Part shown: one piece after another, positions 45,261-54,800 of the stretch
How positions within the stretch are numbered: position 1 is the first letter of the stretch
How the letters are laid out: every line of letters begins with the position of its first letter
Assembly: GCF_004138325.1 (NCBI RefSeq)
Contig: NZ_SBLB01000001.1
Location: 1,955,648 to 2,019,647, forward strand
Length of the DNA: 64,000 nt
From: Spirosoma sordidisoli
GTDB taxonomy: Bacteria; Bacteroidota; Bacteroidia; Cytophagales; Spirosomataceae
Reading direction: 5' to 3'
Program-made: the position numbers and the translations under genes
Notes under the pieces: generated by a model
Database searches by the model: none
Seen by the model: only the letters and a program-made list of their open reading frames with translations
What the model was told of the DNA's origin: nothing

Positions 45261-46985
45261 TTATTTGGGCTGATTGTACGTGAATGTACCGTGGGCGAGT
45301 TTGTCGGCCCGGTCAAATAACTTCAGCGCTTTCTGGTACGTATCGTCGGCCTCGCCAATGACTTTGAAGAACTCGTTGTTCTGGCCGCCTTTGTTGTTCT
45401 TCTGGTAGATGTACCGCGCCACTAAGGCTTTAATCTGCGTCCGTATGTAGGGCCTGGAGCGGTTATATTCTTTCTCATTGAACTTGATCCCTGCCGATGT
45501 GGCATCTTTCACGAACCGGCCCATCTCCTCGTCGTTGATGGAAACGGTTTTATCGAAGTCAGCAAACGGCAGTTTCTCCAGTTTCTTCCGGTTCGCGTTG
45601 GCGTACTCGACGGCAAACTCGCGGATGATGTTTTTGCCATACAGCTGCACCAGGTACGGTGTTTGCCAGCTCGAATCGCGCGGAATGAAGTAGTCCGGGG
45701 TAATGCCGCCACCACCGTACACGACCCGACCTCCGTCGGTTTTGAATTTCAGTTTGGGGTCGTTTTTGATCGAGTCGGCAATGTAGTACTCGCCCCGTTT
45801 CGAGCGGAGTTCCAGTTCTTTCTCGTAATCCCCTTCCTGACCCGGCACGTAAGGCTTCTGAATGCTCCGGCCGCTGGGGGTGTAGTAGCGCGAGATCGTG
45901 AGCCGCAACTCCGACCCGTCAGACAATTGCACCGGCATCTGCACCAGTCCTTTACCAAACGAACGCCGGCCAACGATCAGCGCCCGGTCGTGATCCTGCA
46001 ACGCGCCCGCCACAATCTCCGACGCCGACGCACTGCCCTCATCGACCAGTACGATCAAAGGCCCATCCTCAAACTGGCCCGCAATCCGGGCGTAGGTCTG
46101 CCGGTCGTAGCGGTTGTCTTTACCATCGGTATAGACCAGCAGTTTATTACCGGCAATAAACTCATCGGCAATGCTGGTAGCCCGGTCCATATAGCCCCCC
46201 GGATTGTTACGCAGGTCGAGCAGCAACTGGCTCATCCCTTCGGCCCGGAGAGCCGCCAGCGCCGACTTGAATTCATCGTAGGTCGTTTCGGAAAAGCGAT
46301 TTACCTTGATGTAACCGGTTTTACCGTCAACCATATACGCAGCATCGACCGAATAGGTCGGAATGCGGTCGCGGGTAATGGTGAACACCTTCGGTTTTTC
46401 ATCGCCCTTGCGCAGGATGGTGAGCCGAACATCGGTACCGCGTTTGCCACGCAGAGCCTTGAACACGGCGCTGTTCTCGATTTTGCCGCCCGCCAGGGCC
46501 TGATCATCGACTTTAATAATCTTGTCACCGCTCAGAATACCGGCCGTTTCCGAAGGGCCACCCGCCAGGGGCGTCACCACGTATACCGTATCCTTGTAGA
46601 TATTGAACTCGATCCCGATACCGTCGAACCCGCCTTCCAGCTGCGACCGGGCCGCAATGGCGTCCTGCGGGTTCATGTAGGCCGTATGTGGGTCGAGCTT
46701 CTGCAGCATCTTTTCTATCGAAAAATCGACCAGCTCGTCGGTATTGACCGAGTCGACATAGTTGTTCTCGATTAGCTGCAAGATTTCGCGGTATTTGGTG
46801 TACCCCCGCCCAATGGTATTCAGGCTCTTGGTACCGCCGAAAAATGTAGCTCCGATCAGCATACCACCTGCCAGCGTAATGCCCAGCAACATGGGCAACC
46901 GAACAGTTGCTTTGTCATTATGAATCGGCGAACGGGGGCTTTTCTGCCCCGCCGATTCGTTGGTCGTTTCGTGTCCTGCCTCCAT
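45261..46985 (-). CDS. C-terminal processing peptidase (S41, CtpA/Prc type)
   Basis: Periplasmic tail-specific protease of 574 aa. Frame open to 47099, but ATG at 46985 (MEAGHETTNESAG) precedes a single N-terminal membrane anchor (LPMLLGITLAGGMLIGATFFGG) and is preferred. A PDZ domain (about 118-195) with GGFDGIGIEF is followed by the S41 domain: LLLDLRNNPGG, catalytic Ser S320 (EGSASASEI) and Lys K345 (GRRSFGKGLVQ), 25 residues apart as in CtpA/Prc. The rest is a C-terminal helical part. Full catalytic dyad present; length typical of the Bacteroidota version. Confidence 0.95.
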   Translation of the reverse strand: MEAGHETTNESAGQKSPRSPIHNDKATVRLPMLLGITLAGGMLIGATFFGGTKSLNTIGRGYTKYREILQLIENNYVDSVNTDELVDFSIEKMLQKLDPHTAYMNPQDAIAARSQLEGGFDGIGIEFNIYKDTVYVVTPLAGGPSETAGILSGDKIIKVDDQALAGGKIENSAVFKALRGKRGTDVRLTILRKGDEKPKVFTITRDRIPTYSVDAAYMVDGKTGYIKVNRFSETTYDEFKSALAALRAEGMSQLLLDLRNNPGGYMDRATSIADEFIAGNKLLVYTDGKDNRYDRQTYARIAGQFEDGPLIVLVDEGSASASEIVAGALQDHDRALIVGRRSFGKGLVQMPVQLSDGSELRLTISRYYTPSGRSIQKPYVPGQEGDYEKELELRSKRGEYYIADSIKNDPKLKFKTDGGRVVYGGGGITPDYFIPRDSSWQTPYLVQLYGKNIIREFAVEYANANRKKLEKLPFADFDKTVSINDEEMGRFVKDATSAGIKFNEKEYNRSRPYIRTQIKALVARYIYQKNNKGGQNNEFFKVIGEADDTYQKALKLFDRADKLAHGTFTYNQPK

Positions 46986-47327
46986 TCGTTTTAACCCGCT
47001 AACTCTGATGTCGTAGTATAGGCATAACGTTGGGAGTATAGCGAAATGTTTGCCAGAAATGCCTATATGGGAAAAAATTGCTAACCGTCTGAAGCCCAAG
47101 GTCGCTTTTCGCTCTAAGAGGCCTATTTCGGGCCATGACGAGTACCTGTTATTGCTGAGCGGCCATTAAAGTAAACTAAATATTTCTAACATTTTTTAGT
47201 TGGTACTTGACGGATTTACAGAAACGAAGTCTAACTACTTGATTGACATGCTTACCAACCGTCTGGTCAATCTTAACCGCCCAGATTGGTTCTTGATGAT
47301 TAATAGCCGAATTTCACATTCACTCTC

Positions 47328-48536
47328 ATGTACTTTACTTCGATGTCGCTCGTTTACCTGGCTTATTTTGGCTTTCTGAGCTTTCTGGCGCTGACGGTCC
47401 TGTACGTTCTGCTGTTTGCCGTAGCGGGTCGTCTGGGAAAAGCCGATGACAGCGGCCCGCTCCCCCAAACGCCCCGGCTGCGCCGGATCGGGGTCCTGAT
47501 TCCCGCCTATAAAGAAGACGCTGTCATTATCGATTCGGTAAAAGCCAACCTCCGCCAGCAGTATCCCGCCGAACTCTTCGATCTGATTGTCATTGCCGAC
47601 TCTATGCAGCCGGCTACCCTGGCCCGGCTGGCCGATCTGCCCATCCGGGTTATGGAGGTCTCGTTCGAGGTATCGACGGTAGCCAAAGCACTTAACGCGG
47701 CCCTGGCCCGGATTCCCGACGGGCAGTACGATATCATGGTGGTGGCCGACGCCGACAATATCATGGCGCCCGACTTTCTGGTCCGGATCAACGCGGCTTT
47801 CGAGCAGGGCTGGCGAGCCGTACAGGGCCACCGGGTAGCCAAAAATACCAATACCGGCGTGGCGCTGCTCGACGCCATCAGTGAGGAAATCAACAACCAT
47901 ATTTTCCGGAAAGGCACCCGGTCGCTGGGCCTGTCGTCGCCGGTTATCGGGTCGGGCATGGCTTTCGACCTGCGGCTTATGAAGGCCTGCATGACTAACC
48001 TCCGCACCATGGGAGGCTATGACAAGGAACTGGAGATAAATGTTGAGCTAAACGGTTACATTATTGGATACCTGGAGCAGGCCTATATATACGATGAAAA
48101 AGTAGCCCAGCGAGCCATCTTCGAGAATCAGCGTACCCGCTGGATTGCGGCCCAGTTTCAGTTTCTGCGTATGTATTACAAGAAAGGGCTGGCCGAGCTG
48201 GCGCAGGGTCGCCCTACCCCTGCGCTGAGCATGCTCCGGCAGGTTGTACTGCCACGCGTACTCTTGCTGGGCGTGTTGGGGCTTTGCACGCTCCTGGCCC
48301 TGCTGACGTTCAACCCAGCGCTGTGGGCTGCTCCGATGGCCCTGTTGATCACCCTGTGTTTCAGCCTGTTTATCTCGATTCCAGCCTATCTGCGGCAGCG
48401 CGTTACCCTGCGTGAACTGATGCTGATTCCTATGCTGATGCTGAGTTTCGGACGGGCTGTTCTGAACATGCGGAAGGCCTTCAAACGGTTTATGCATACC
48501 CCTCATACAGGCTCGCCAGACGTTCATGTGCCCTAA
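47328..48536 (+). CDS. Processive-type GT2 glycosyltransferase with QxxRW motif
   Basis: Membrane polysaccharide synthase-like enzyme of 402 aa, paralogue of the GT at 14175-15359. N-terminal helix (YLAYFGFLSFLALTVLYVLLF), DAD motif at 141-143 (MVVADADNIMAP), GHRVAKNT, GSGMAFD and Q268-xx-R271-W272 (NQRTRWIAAQ). Two or three C-terminal helices follow. ATG at 47328 and 47343 are possible. It precedes the half-TolC/Wzz/NRPS gene series by 236 bp on the same strand and is probably linked to the polysaccharide function, not necessarily to the synthetase. Confidence 0.92.
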   Translation: MYFTSMSLVYLAYFGFLSFLALTVLYVLLFAVAGRLGKADDSGPLPQTPRLRRIGVLIPAYKEDAVIIDSVKANLRQQYPAELFDLIVIADSMQPATLARLADLPIRVMEVSFEVSTVAKALNAALARIPDGQYDIMVVADADNIMAPDFLVRINAAFEQGWRAVQGHRVAKNTNTGVALLDAISEEINNHIFRKGTRSLGLSSPVIGSGMAFDLRLMKACMTNLRTMGGYDKELEINVELNGYIIGYLEQAYIYDEKVAQRAIFENQRTRWIAAQFQFLRMYYKKGLAELAQGRPTPALSMLRQVVLPRVLLLGVLGLCTLLALLTFNPALWAAPMALLITLCFSLFISIPAYLRQRVTLRELMLIPMLMLSFGRAVLNMRKAFKRFMHTPHTGSPDVHVP

Positions 48537-48772
48537 AAAGTGAGCGAACACAAGTATATTATCTTTATAGAGTGACAGAATTGTAAACAGTTAGTCCAAA
48601 CAATAGCCCTTACCCCAAATCAACGTGGATTGCCGGTAATAGCCTCTCAGCCAGCAACCACCGAACAATAAAATTAGACGATTCATACGCGACAAAACAG
48701 TAACTTGGATACCCGCTGATTCAGTCGTTGAGAAACTGACGCTGTCGGCGCAGCCAAAAACCTTTATTCTGA

Positions 48773-49600
48773 ATGAACATCTGCTTTCGTAGGCAACCAT
48801 TGCGTACTGTATACCGAATTAGTCTTCTTGTTGTTGCCGGACTGTTGTGGACGTTGACGGCTGGTTTCGCACAGAGCCGGGGCGGGCGGGGACTGGTATC
48901 GTTCGGGCGCTCATCGGGGCTGGCCAGTGATACCCTCTACCTCGATGTGAACCAGGACATTGCCGTTCAGCTTCTGCCCTTCGACGAGCTGGTAAAAATG
49001 GCCGTTGCCTATTCGCCGGTTATCAAATACCAGAACGAGGTATCCAGCGTCCTGAAAGCGTCTCAGGGCGTTGCGCGCACCCAGATCCTGCAGAACGTTT
49101 CGGGTTTTGGCAACTACTCGGGCGGCAATCAGGTCCTCATCGCCAGCGGTAGATCACCTGATTTAAACACCAATCCAATCGGACAGATCGCCAACGGCTA
49201 TCGGGCGGGGGTCGAACTTCGGGTCTCGCTGTTCGACGTCTTCGGACGGAAACACCTCATCCGGCAGGCCGACGCTAACTACAAGGCCTCCCTGGTTCAG
49301 AAAGACATTGCCGAGCTGGAGCTCAAGCAGCAGCTGATCAGCATTTATCAGGATATGATCACGGCCCAGCAGATTCTGAAAACACGACTTATCGACGAGC
49401 AGGCTTCGCTGGCCGCGCTTCGGGTAGCCGAAGCCGAGTTGCAGAAAGGCAAAATAACCACCGGTCAGCTGGCCAGCGCCACAACGGCCTACGTACAGGC
49501 AAAAGCCACTACCGAGCAAGTCAAAGGCGATTTTCTGAAAAGTGTACACTTGTTCGAAGCCTTGATGGGAACCCCCATCCAGCGGCTGAAACGATACTAA
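48773..49600 (+). CDS. Half-length TolC-like outer-membrane protein
   Basis: 275 aa. Signal-like N-terminus (TVYRISLLVVAGLLWTLTAGFAQ), then LPFDELVKMAVAYSPVIKYQNEVSS, like the start of a TolC repeat, and a long helical part ending at ALMGTPIQRLKRY. Standard TolC proteins have about 420-480 residues with two such repeats; here only one is present. In Bacteroidota such short versions occur beside Wzz/GumC-type proteins (from general knowledge). The next gene starts 9 bp later, a Wzz-like protein. Confidence 0.85.
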   Translation: MNICFRRQPLRTVYRISLLVVAGLLWTLTAGFAQSRGGRGLVSFGRSSGLASDTLYLDVNQDIAVQLLPFDELVKMAVAYSPVIKYQNEVSSVLKASQGVARTQILQNVSGFGNYSGGNQVLIASGRSPDLNTNPIGQIANGYRAGVELRVSLFDVFGRKHLIRQADANYKASLVQKDIAELELKQQLISIYQDMITAQQILKTRLIDEQASLAALRVAEAELQKGKITTGQLASATTAYVQAKATTEQVKGDFLKSVHLFEALMGTPIQRLKRY

Positions 49601-49609
49601 TGAGCGGGT

Positions 49610-51799
49610 ATGAATATTAGTGTTTTTCTTCGTTTACTGAAGCAACATCTGCCTTTGTTCGTTCTGATTCCCTGTATCACGGCCGGAACCGCCTGGTACG
49701 CCACCCGGAACGAACCCAAGGTCTACAAGTCCGAAGCTACGCTCTATACGGGCCTGGCCTCGGGCTATTCGCTGTTATCTGACAAGCAGGCCGCGTATGG
49801 CGATCGCTCCGCCAGTGCTTTCGACAACCTGCTCACTACCCTCTATTCGAAGGAGACCATGCTCCAGGTCGGCATTCACCTGCTGGCCGATCACCTGCGG
49901 CTGCAACAGCCCGACAGTCTGGTACTGGGAGCCGGGGGCTTTCAGCAACTACAGCAGGCCGTGCCGCCCAGTCTGCGCTACCAGCTCCCCCTGGAAGGCG
50001 ACCCGGCGCTGCTGATTACGGCCCTCGACAGCCTGTCGAAAGCGCAGATGACTAACCCCATCAAAGATCTGCTGCTGACATCCAATTCGTACTACTCGCT
50101 GCGGCATCTAACCGAAACTCTGAAAGCAACCGCCCGCAAAGCGACCAACGACATCCTGCTGATGGAGTACGAGTCTGACGATCCGGCCGTTGCCCAGCGC
50201 ACCCTTCGCTACGCCATCGACATGCTGAACGAGCGGTACTCGCTCTTCAAAACCTCCGAAACCAACTCGGTCGTTGGCTACTACGAGGGTAAACTGGCCA
50301 AAGCCAAGCAAAACCTCGACGAAGCCGAAGGACGGCTGCGCGCCTTCAACATCCAGCACAAGGTGCTTGACTTCGACTCGGAGTCGAAAAACGTATCGGC
50401 CTCCAAAGAGCTGCTGAGTACCGAATACAACCAGGAGCTGATGCGCCGGGATGCGGCCAAAGCCGCCATCGACGCCCTCGACCGCCGGATGGGTCAGCAG
50501 GGAAGCGTTCGATCGGCCAACACTGACCTGAGCCTCAAGCAGAAAAAACTGGCCGACGCCGAGAACCAGCTGGCCAACGCCCGCGCCTACAACCAGCCCC
50601 GGCATATCATTACCCGGCTCCAGGCAGCCGTTACCCAGGCCAGCGAGGAGCTCAAACTGAGCGCCCAGAAGTACGATGCCGCGGCCAGCGCGCCCGATGC
50701 CCTGCCCGCCCAGAGCATGGCCAACGACCGGATGACCAAGATTCTGGAGTATGAAGAATCGAACGCCCGCCTGCGAACCTACAAGAAGCGTATGGACGAG
50801 TACCAGGCCAAACTTAGCGAGTACAGCCCGCTCGGCACCCAGCTCCGGCAGCTGCAGCGCGAACTGGCCGTAGCCGAAAAAGAATACCTCGACCTGCTGC
50901 AGAACGTCGATCAGTCCCGCATGCGCCGGCAGGATGTCAAGATTGGCGGTACGCTCGAAGTCCTCGACGCCCCCTATTTCCCGCTGCTGCCCCAAGCCGC
51001 CAAGCGCTGGCAGCTCGTGGCCATTGGCTTTGGGGTGGGCCTGTTCCTGGCGCTAGTGCTAACGGCGCTGCGCTTCTGGCTCGACAAAAAAATTCATTCG
51101 CCCGATCAGGCCGAGCAGATGGTCGGTATGCCCGTTACGGCGGTGTTCCCAACGGTGAGCAAGCCGAATGTGTACTCGAAGGTGACCTGGGCCAGTCGCA
51201 GCATGTTTGAGCGGCTGTTCAACGCCATTCACATAGAGATAACCCAGGCTACGTCATCGCCTTACCCCCCCATTATCACCCTGTTCAGTATCCGCCCGAA
51301 GCAGGGGAAATCGTGGGTCGCCAACGGACTGGCGCAGCTCTATAACGACGCCGACCAGCAGGTGGCTTACTGCTATCCCCGCCAGAAAGGCAATGAACAG
51401 CGCGAGATTCGGAATGGCATTACGTTCTTCCCTTACACCATCCGGCCCGATTTTATGAACGTGACGGATATCAGCTACCTGCTCGACGCCAGTCAGGATT
51501 TCGACGCCACCCGCTACGACCGGATTCTGCTGGAACTGCCGTCGCTGATCGACCATCAGATTCCGGTGTTCCTGCTGAAACGGAGTGCGCTGTCGCTGCT
51601 CGTCATCGACGCCAACACGGCCTGGACCCGCGCCGAAAAACAACTACTCAGCCTCTACGCCCGCGTTACCAACCAGCCCATGCTGCTGATACTGAACCGG
51701 GTGGGTGGCAACTACATGGACGTACCGGGGCGTAACGACGCCAAACTGGCTCCTATTCAGTCTGAGAACTCACTGCATACCCAGCGGAACATGACGTAG
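49610..51799 (+). CDS. Wzz/GumC-like chain-length protein with degenerate kinase domain
   Basis: Inner-membrane polysaccharide co-polymerase-like protein of 729 aa. First membrane helix about 14-30 (LFVLIPCITAGTAWYA), a long periplasmic coiled-coil part (about 215-440), second helix about 465-490 (LVAIGFGVGLFLALVL), then a BY-kinase-like cytosolic domain. It keeps a P-loop-like SIRPKQGKSWVANGLA near 562-577, but the Walker A' position reads ILLELPSL with no Asp doublet, and the C-terminal tyrosine cluster of BY-kinases is missing. It is probably a structural or nucleotide-binding rather than autokinase domain. Between TolC-like and NRPS genes. Confidence 0.9.
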   Translation: MNISVFLRLLKQHLPLFVLIPCITAGTAWYATRNEPKVYKSEATLYTGLASGYSLLSDKQAAYGDRSASAFDNLLTTLYSKETMLQVGIHLLADHLRLQQPDSLVLGAGGFQQLQQAVPPSLRYQLPLEGDPALLITALDSLSKAQMTNPIKDLLLTSNSYYSLRHLTETLKATARKATNDILLMEYESDDPAVAQRTLRYAIDMLNERYSLFKTSETNSVVGYYEGKLAKAKQNLDEAEGRLRAFNIQHKVLDFDSESKNVSASKELLSTEYNQELMRRDAAKAAIDALDRRMGQQGSVRSANTDLSLKQKKLADAENQLANARAYNQPRHIITRLQAAVTQASEELKLSAQKYDAAASAPDALPAQSMANDRMTKILEYEESNARLRTYKKRMDEYQAKLSEYSPLGTQLRQLQRELAVAEKEYLDLLQNVDQSRMRRQDVKIGGTLEVLDAPYFPLLPQAAKRWQLVAIGFGVGLFLALVLTALRFWLDKKIHSPDQAEQMVGMPVTAVFPTVSKPNVYSKVTWASRSMFERLFNAIHIEITQATSSPYPPIITLFSIRPKQGKSWVANGLAQLYNDADQQVAYCYPRQKGNEQREIRNGITFFPYTIRPDFMNVTDISYLLDASQDFDATRYDRILLELPSLIDHQIPVFLLKRSALSLLVIDANTAWTRAEKQLLSLYARVTNQPMLLILNRVGGNYMDVPGRNDAKLAPIQSENSLHTQRNMT

Positions 51800-51852
51800 A
51801 CGACGTCGCCCGGCCGCAGCCCCGCTGCCGGGTGGAAAACCTTTCTTTCTCC

Positions 51853-54800
51853 ATGACACCAACCGGCCTTCCCGTAACCTCTTTCCCGCTGGTTCATCAA
51901 CTCGTTGAACGCGTCGCTGCCGATCACCCCGACCGGCTAGCGGTGGTGCATAATGACGCCCGGCTGACCTACCGGCAACTGAACGACCGCGCCGATGCAC
52001 TGGCTCAGGCCATTCTGCAACAGGACCCTACTGCCGATTACGTGGCCATCAGCACCCGGCGCTGCTTGGAGATGGTCATTGGCGTGCTGGCCATCGTAAA
52101 AGCCGGTAAAGCGTACTTGCCCCTCGACCCCGAACACCCGGAGCAGCGACTCCGCCGGATCATTACCGACTCGGGCCTGAAAACGGGCGTGTCGATCGGG
52201 GCCGATGCCGGTGTTTTTGAGACGCTGGGGCTGACGGTTGTCCGGGCCGATCTCGATCATCAGGTAGCCCCGCAGGTGGTGACGCACCGGAACGAGGTGG
52301 TCTGTGTACTGTATACCTCCGGCTCGACGGGGCAGCCGAAAGGCGTTTGTCAGCTGCATACCGGCCTGATCCGGCTAATGGACTGGCAGCGTCGGCACGG
52401 CATCGTAGGCATGGGTGTCAACACCCTGCAGTTCTGCCACCTGACGTTCGATGTATCGTCGCAGGAGCTGTTTTTGCCGCTCAGCACCGGCGGCACCGTT
52501 CACCTGATCGACAACGCCGACCGGCTCGACGCGGGCCGGTTGCTGGCGTTCGTGCGCGATCATCACATCAACCGGTCGTACCTGCCCTACGTGGCCATCC
52601 AGTACCTCTGCGAAGCGGCTATTGCCGAAAACCGCTTTCCCGACGAGCTGTGCGAAATTACCATGGGGGGCGAGCAGCTGAAGCTCACCCCGGCCATGCG
52701 AACGTTCTTCGAGGCCCTGCCCGAGTGTACGATGATGAACGTCTACGGCCCGGCCGAAGCCAGCATCTGGGTTACCGAATACCGGATGAAAGGCAACGCG
52801 TCGGCCTGGCCCACTATCCCACCCATGGGCTGGCCCATTGTTGATGCCAGCCTGTTTATTGTCGACGAAGACCTTAGCCTGCTGCCCAACGGCGAAGCGG
52901 GCGAAATCCTGATTGCGGGCAACTGCCTGGCCGCGGGCTACCTGAACCAGCCCGACCTGACCGCCGACCGGTTTATCCGGTGGCAACACCCGCAGCAGGG
53001 CGAGTACCGGGTGTACCGCACCGGCGACATGGCCCGCTACCGCCCCGACGGCACGCTGGAGTTTGCGGGTCGGCGCGACGACATGGTCAAGATTCGCGGC
53101 AACCGGGTCGAGTTAGGCGAGATCGAAGCCGCGCTCCGGCAAATTCCGCTCCTGGCCGAATCGTCGGTCATGGTGCGCGAGGGCGGCAACGGCCAGAAAC
53201 AGATCGTCGCATACCTGGTCTCGGTTACGGGCCAGCCCGACGATGCGCTGATCCGGCGTGAACTGGAGCAGCGCGTAACCGACTACATGATGCCGTCGGC
53301 TTTTGTCTGGATGGACAAGCTGCCCCGCACCATCAGCGACAAGGTCGACAAGAAACTCCTCCCCGCCCCCGAACTGAAACGTCCGGAGTCGGCCGGGGCC
53401 TACCGCGCCCCCAAAACGCCCCTCGAACGCACCATCTGCTCGCTCTGGATGCGGCTGCTGGCCATCGATCAGGTGGGCGTAGACGATAACTTTTTCACCC
53501 TGGGTGGCAACTCGCTGCTGGCGCAGCAAACGGTGGCGGGACTGAAACAACAGCAACTGACGCTACCCATTACCAAGCTCTATCAGTTTCCGACCCCGGC
53601 CGGTATAGCCCGGTATCTGGGTCAGGCGACCAGCCCCGACAGCCCGACTCCTTTTGCAGAAGCGACGGATCCGGCCGACCCCTCGTCGGCGATTGCCATC
53701 ATCGGCATGGCGGGCCGTTTTCCGGGGGCCAGCACCATTGAAGCGTTCTGGAACTTGCTGACCGAAGGCCGCGAAACAACCCGCTTCTTCGCGGATGAAG
53801 AGCTTGACGGGGCTGTTCCGAACTCGTTCCGGACCGATCCGCTGTACGTAAAAGCGCGGGGCGTTATCGAAGGAGCCGAGCTGTTCGATGCCGGATTTTT
53901 CGGACTGGCGCCCAACCAGGCCCGGCTCATGGACCCGCAGCAGCGCGTATTCCTCGAAATAGCCTGGGAAGCCCTCGAACAGACGGGGTACCTGCCGCAA
54001 CAGTACGGCGGCCGGGTGGGTGTCTTTGCCGGCACCGGGAAGAACACCTACTTTCTCAACAACGTACTGCCCAACCACGAGCTGGTAGCGGCTGCGGGGC
54101 CGTTTCAGGTCGAGCTGCTGAACGAAAAAGATTATATCGCCACCCGAACCGCCTACACGCTGGATCTTAAAGGCCCGGCCGTCAGCGTTTTTTCGGCCTG
54201 CTCTACCTCGCTGCTAGCGGTAGCCCAGGCCGTGCAGAGCCTCCGGAGCGGCCAGTGTGAGGTAGCGCTGGCGGGTGGTGCCAGCATCACGGCCCCCATC
54301 AACAGCGGCCATCTGTACCAGGAAGGCTCCATGCTGAGTAGCGACGGGCATACCCGTCCGTTCAACGCGGGCTCTACCGGCACCGTCTTCAGCGACGGTG
54401 CCGGGGTTGTTCTGCTCAAACGGGCCGAAGCCGCCCGGCGCGACGGGGATACCATCTGGGCCATTATCGAAGGCGTCGGCGTCAACAACGATGGCGCTGG
54501 CAAAGGCAGTTTCTCGGCCCCTAACGCCGAAGGGCAGGCAGCCGCCATCCGGGCGGCCTACGCCGACGGTGGGGTCGATCCGGCAACGATCAGCTATGTA
54601 GAAGCCCACGGTACGGCCACCCCCATCGGCGATCCCATCGAGATCGAAGGGCTGACGATGGCGTTTGGCGAACAGGCCAGTCGGCAGTTCTGCGCGATCG
54701 GCTCCGTAAAAAGTAACTTCGGTCACCTGACCGCAGCCGCTGGCGTAGCGGGGCTCATCAAAACCGCCCTCTCGCTCCATCATCGGCAACTTCCCGCGTC

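Noticed and set aside
45663..46775. 370-aa plus-strand open frame
   Set aside because: Antisense to the CTP protease with intact Ser/Lys dyad.
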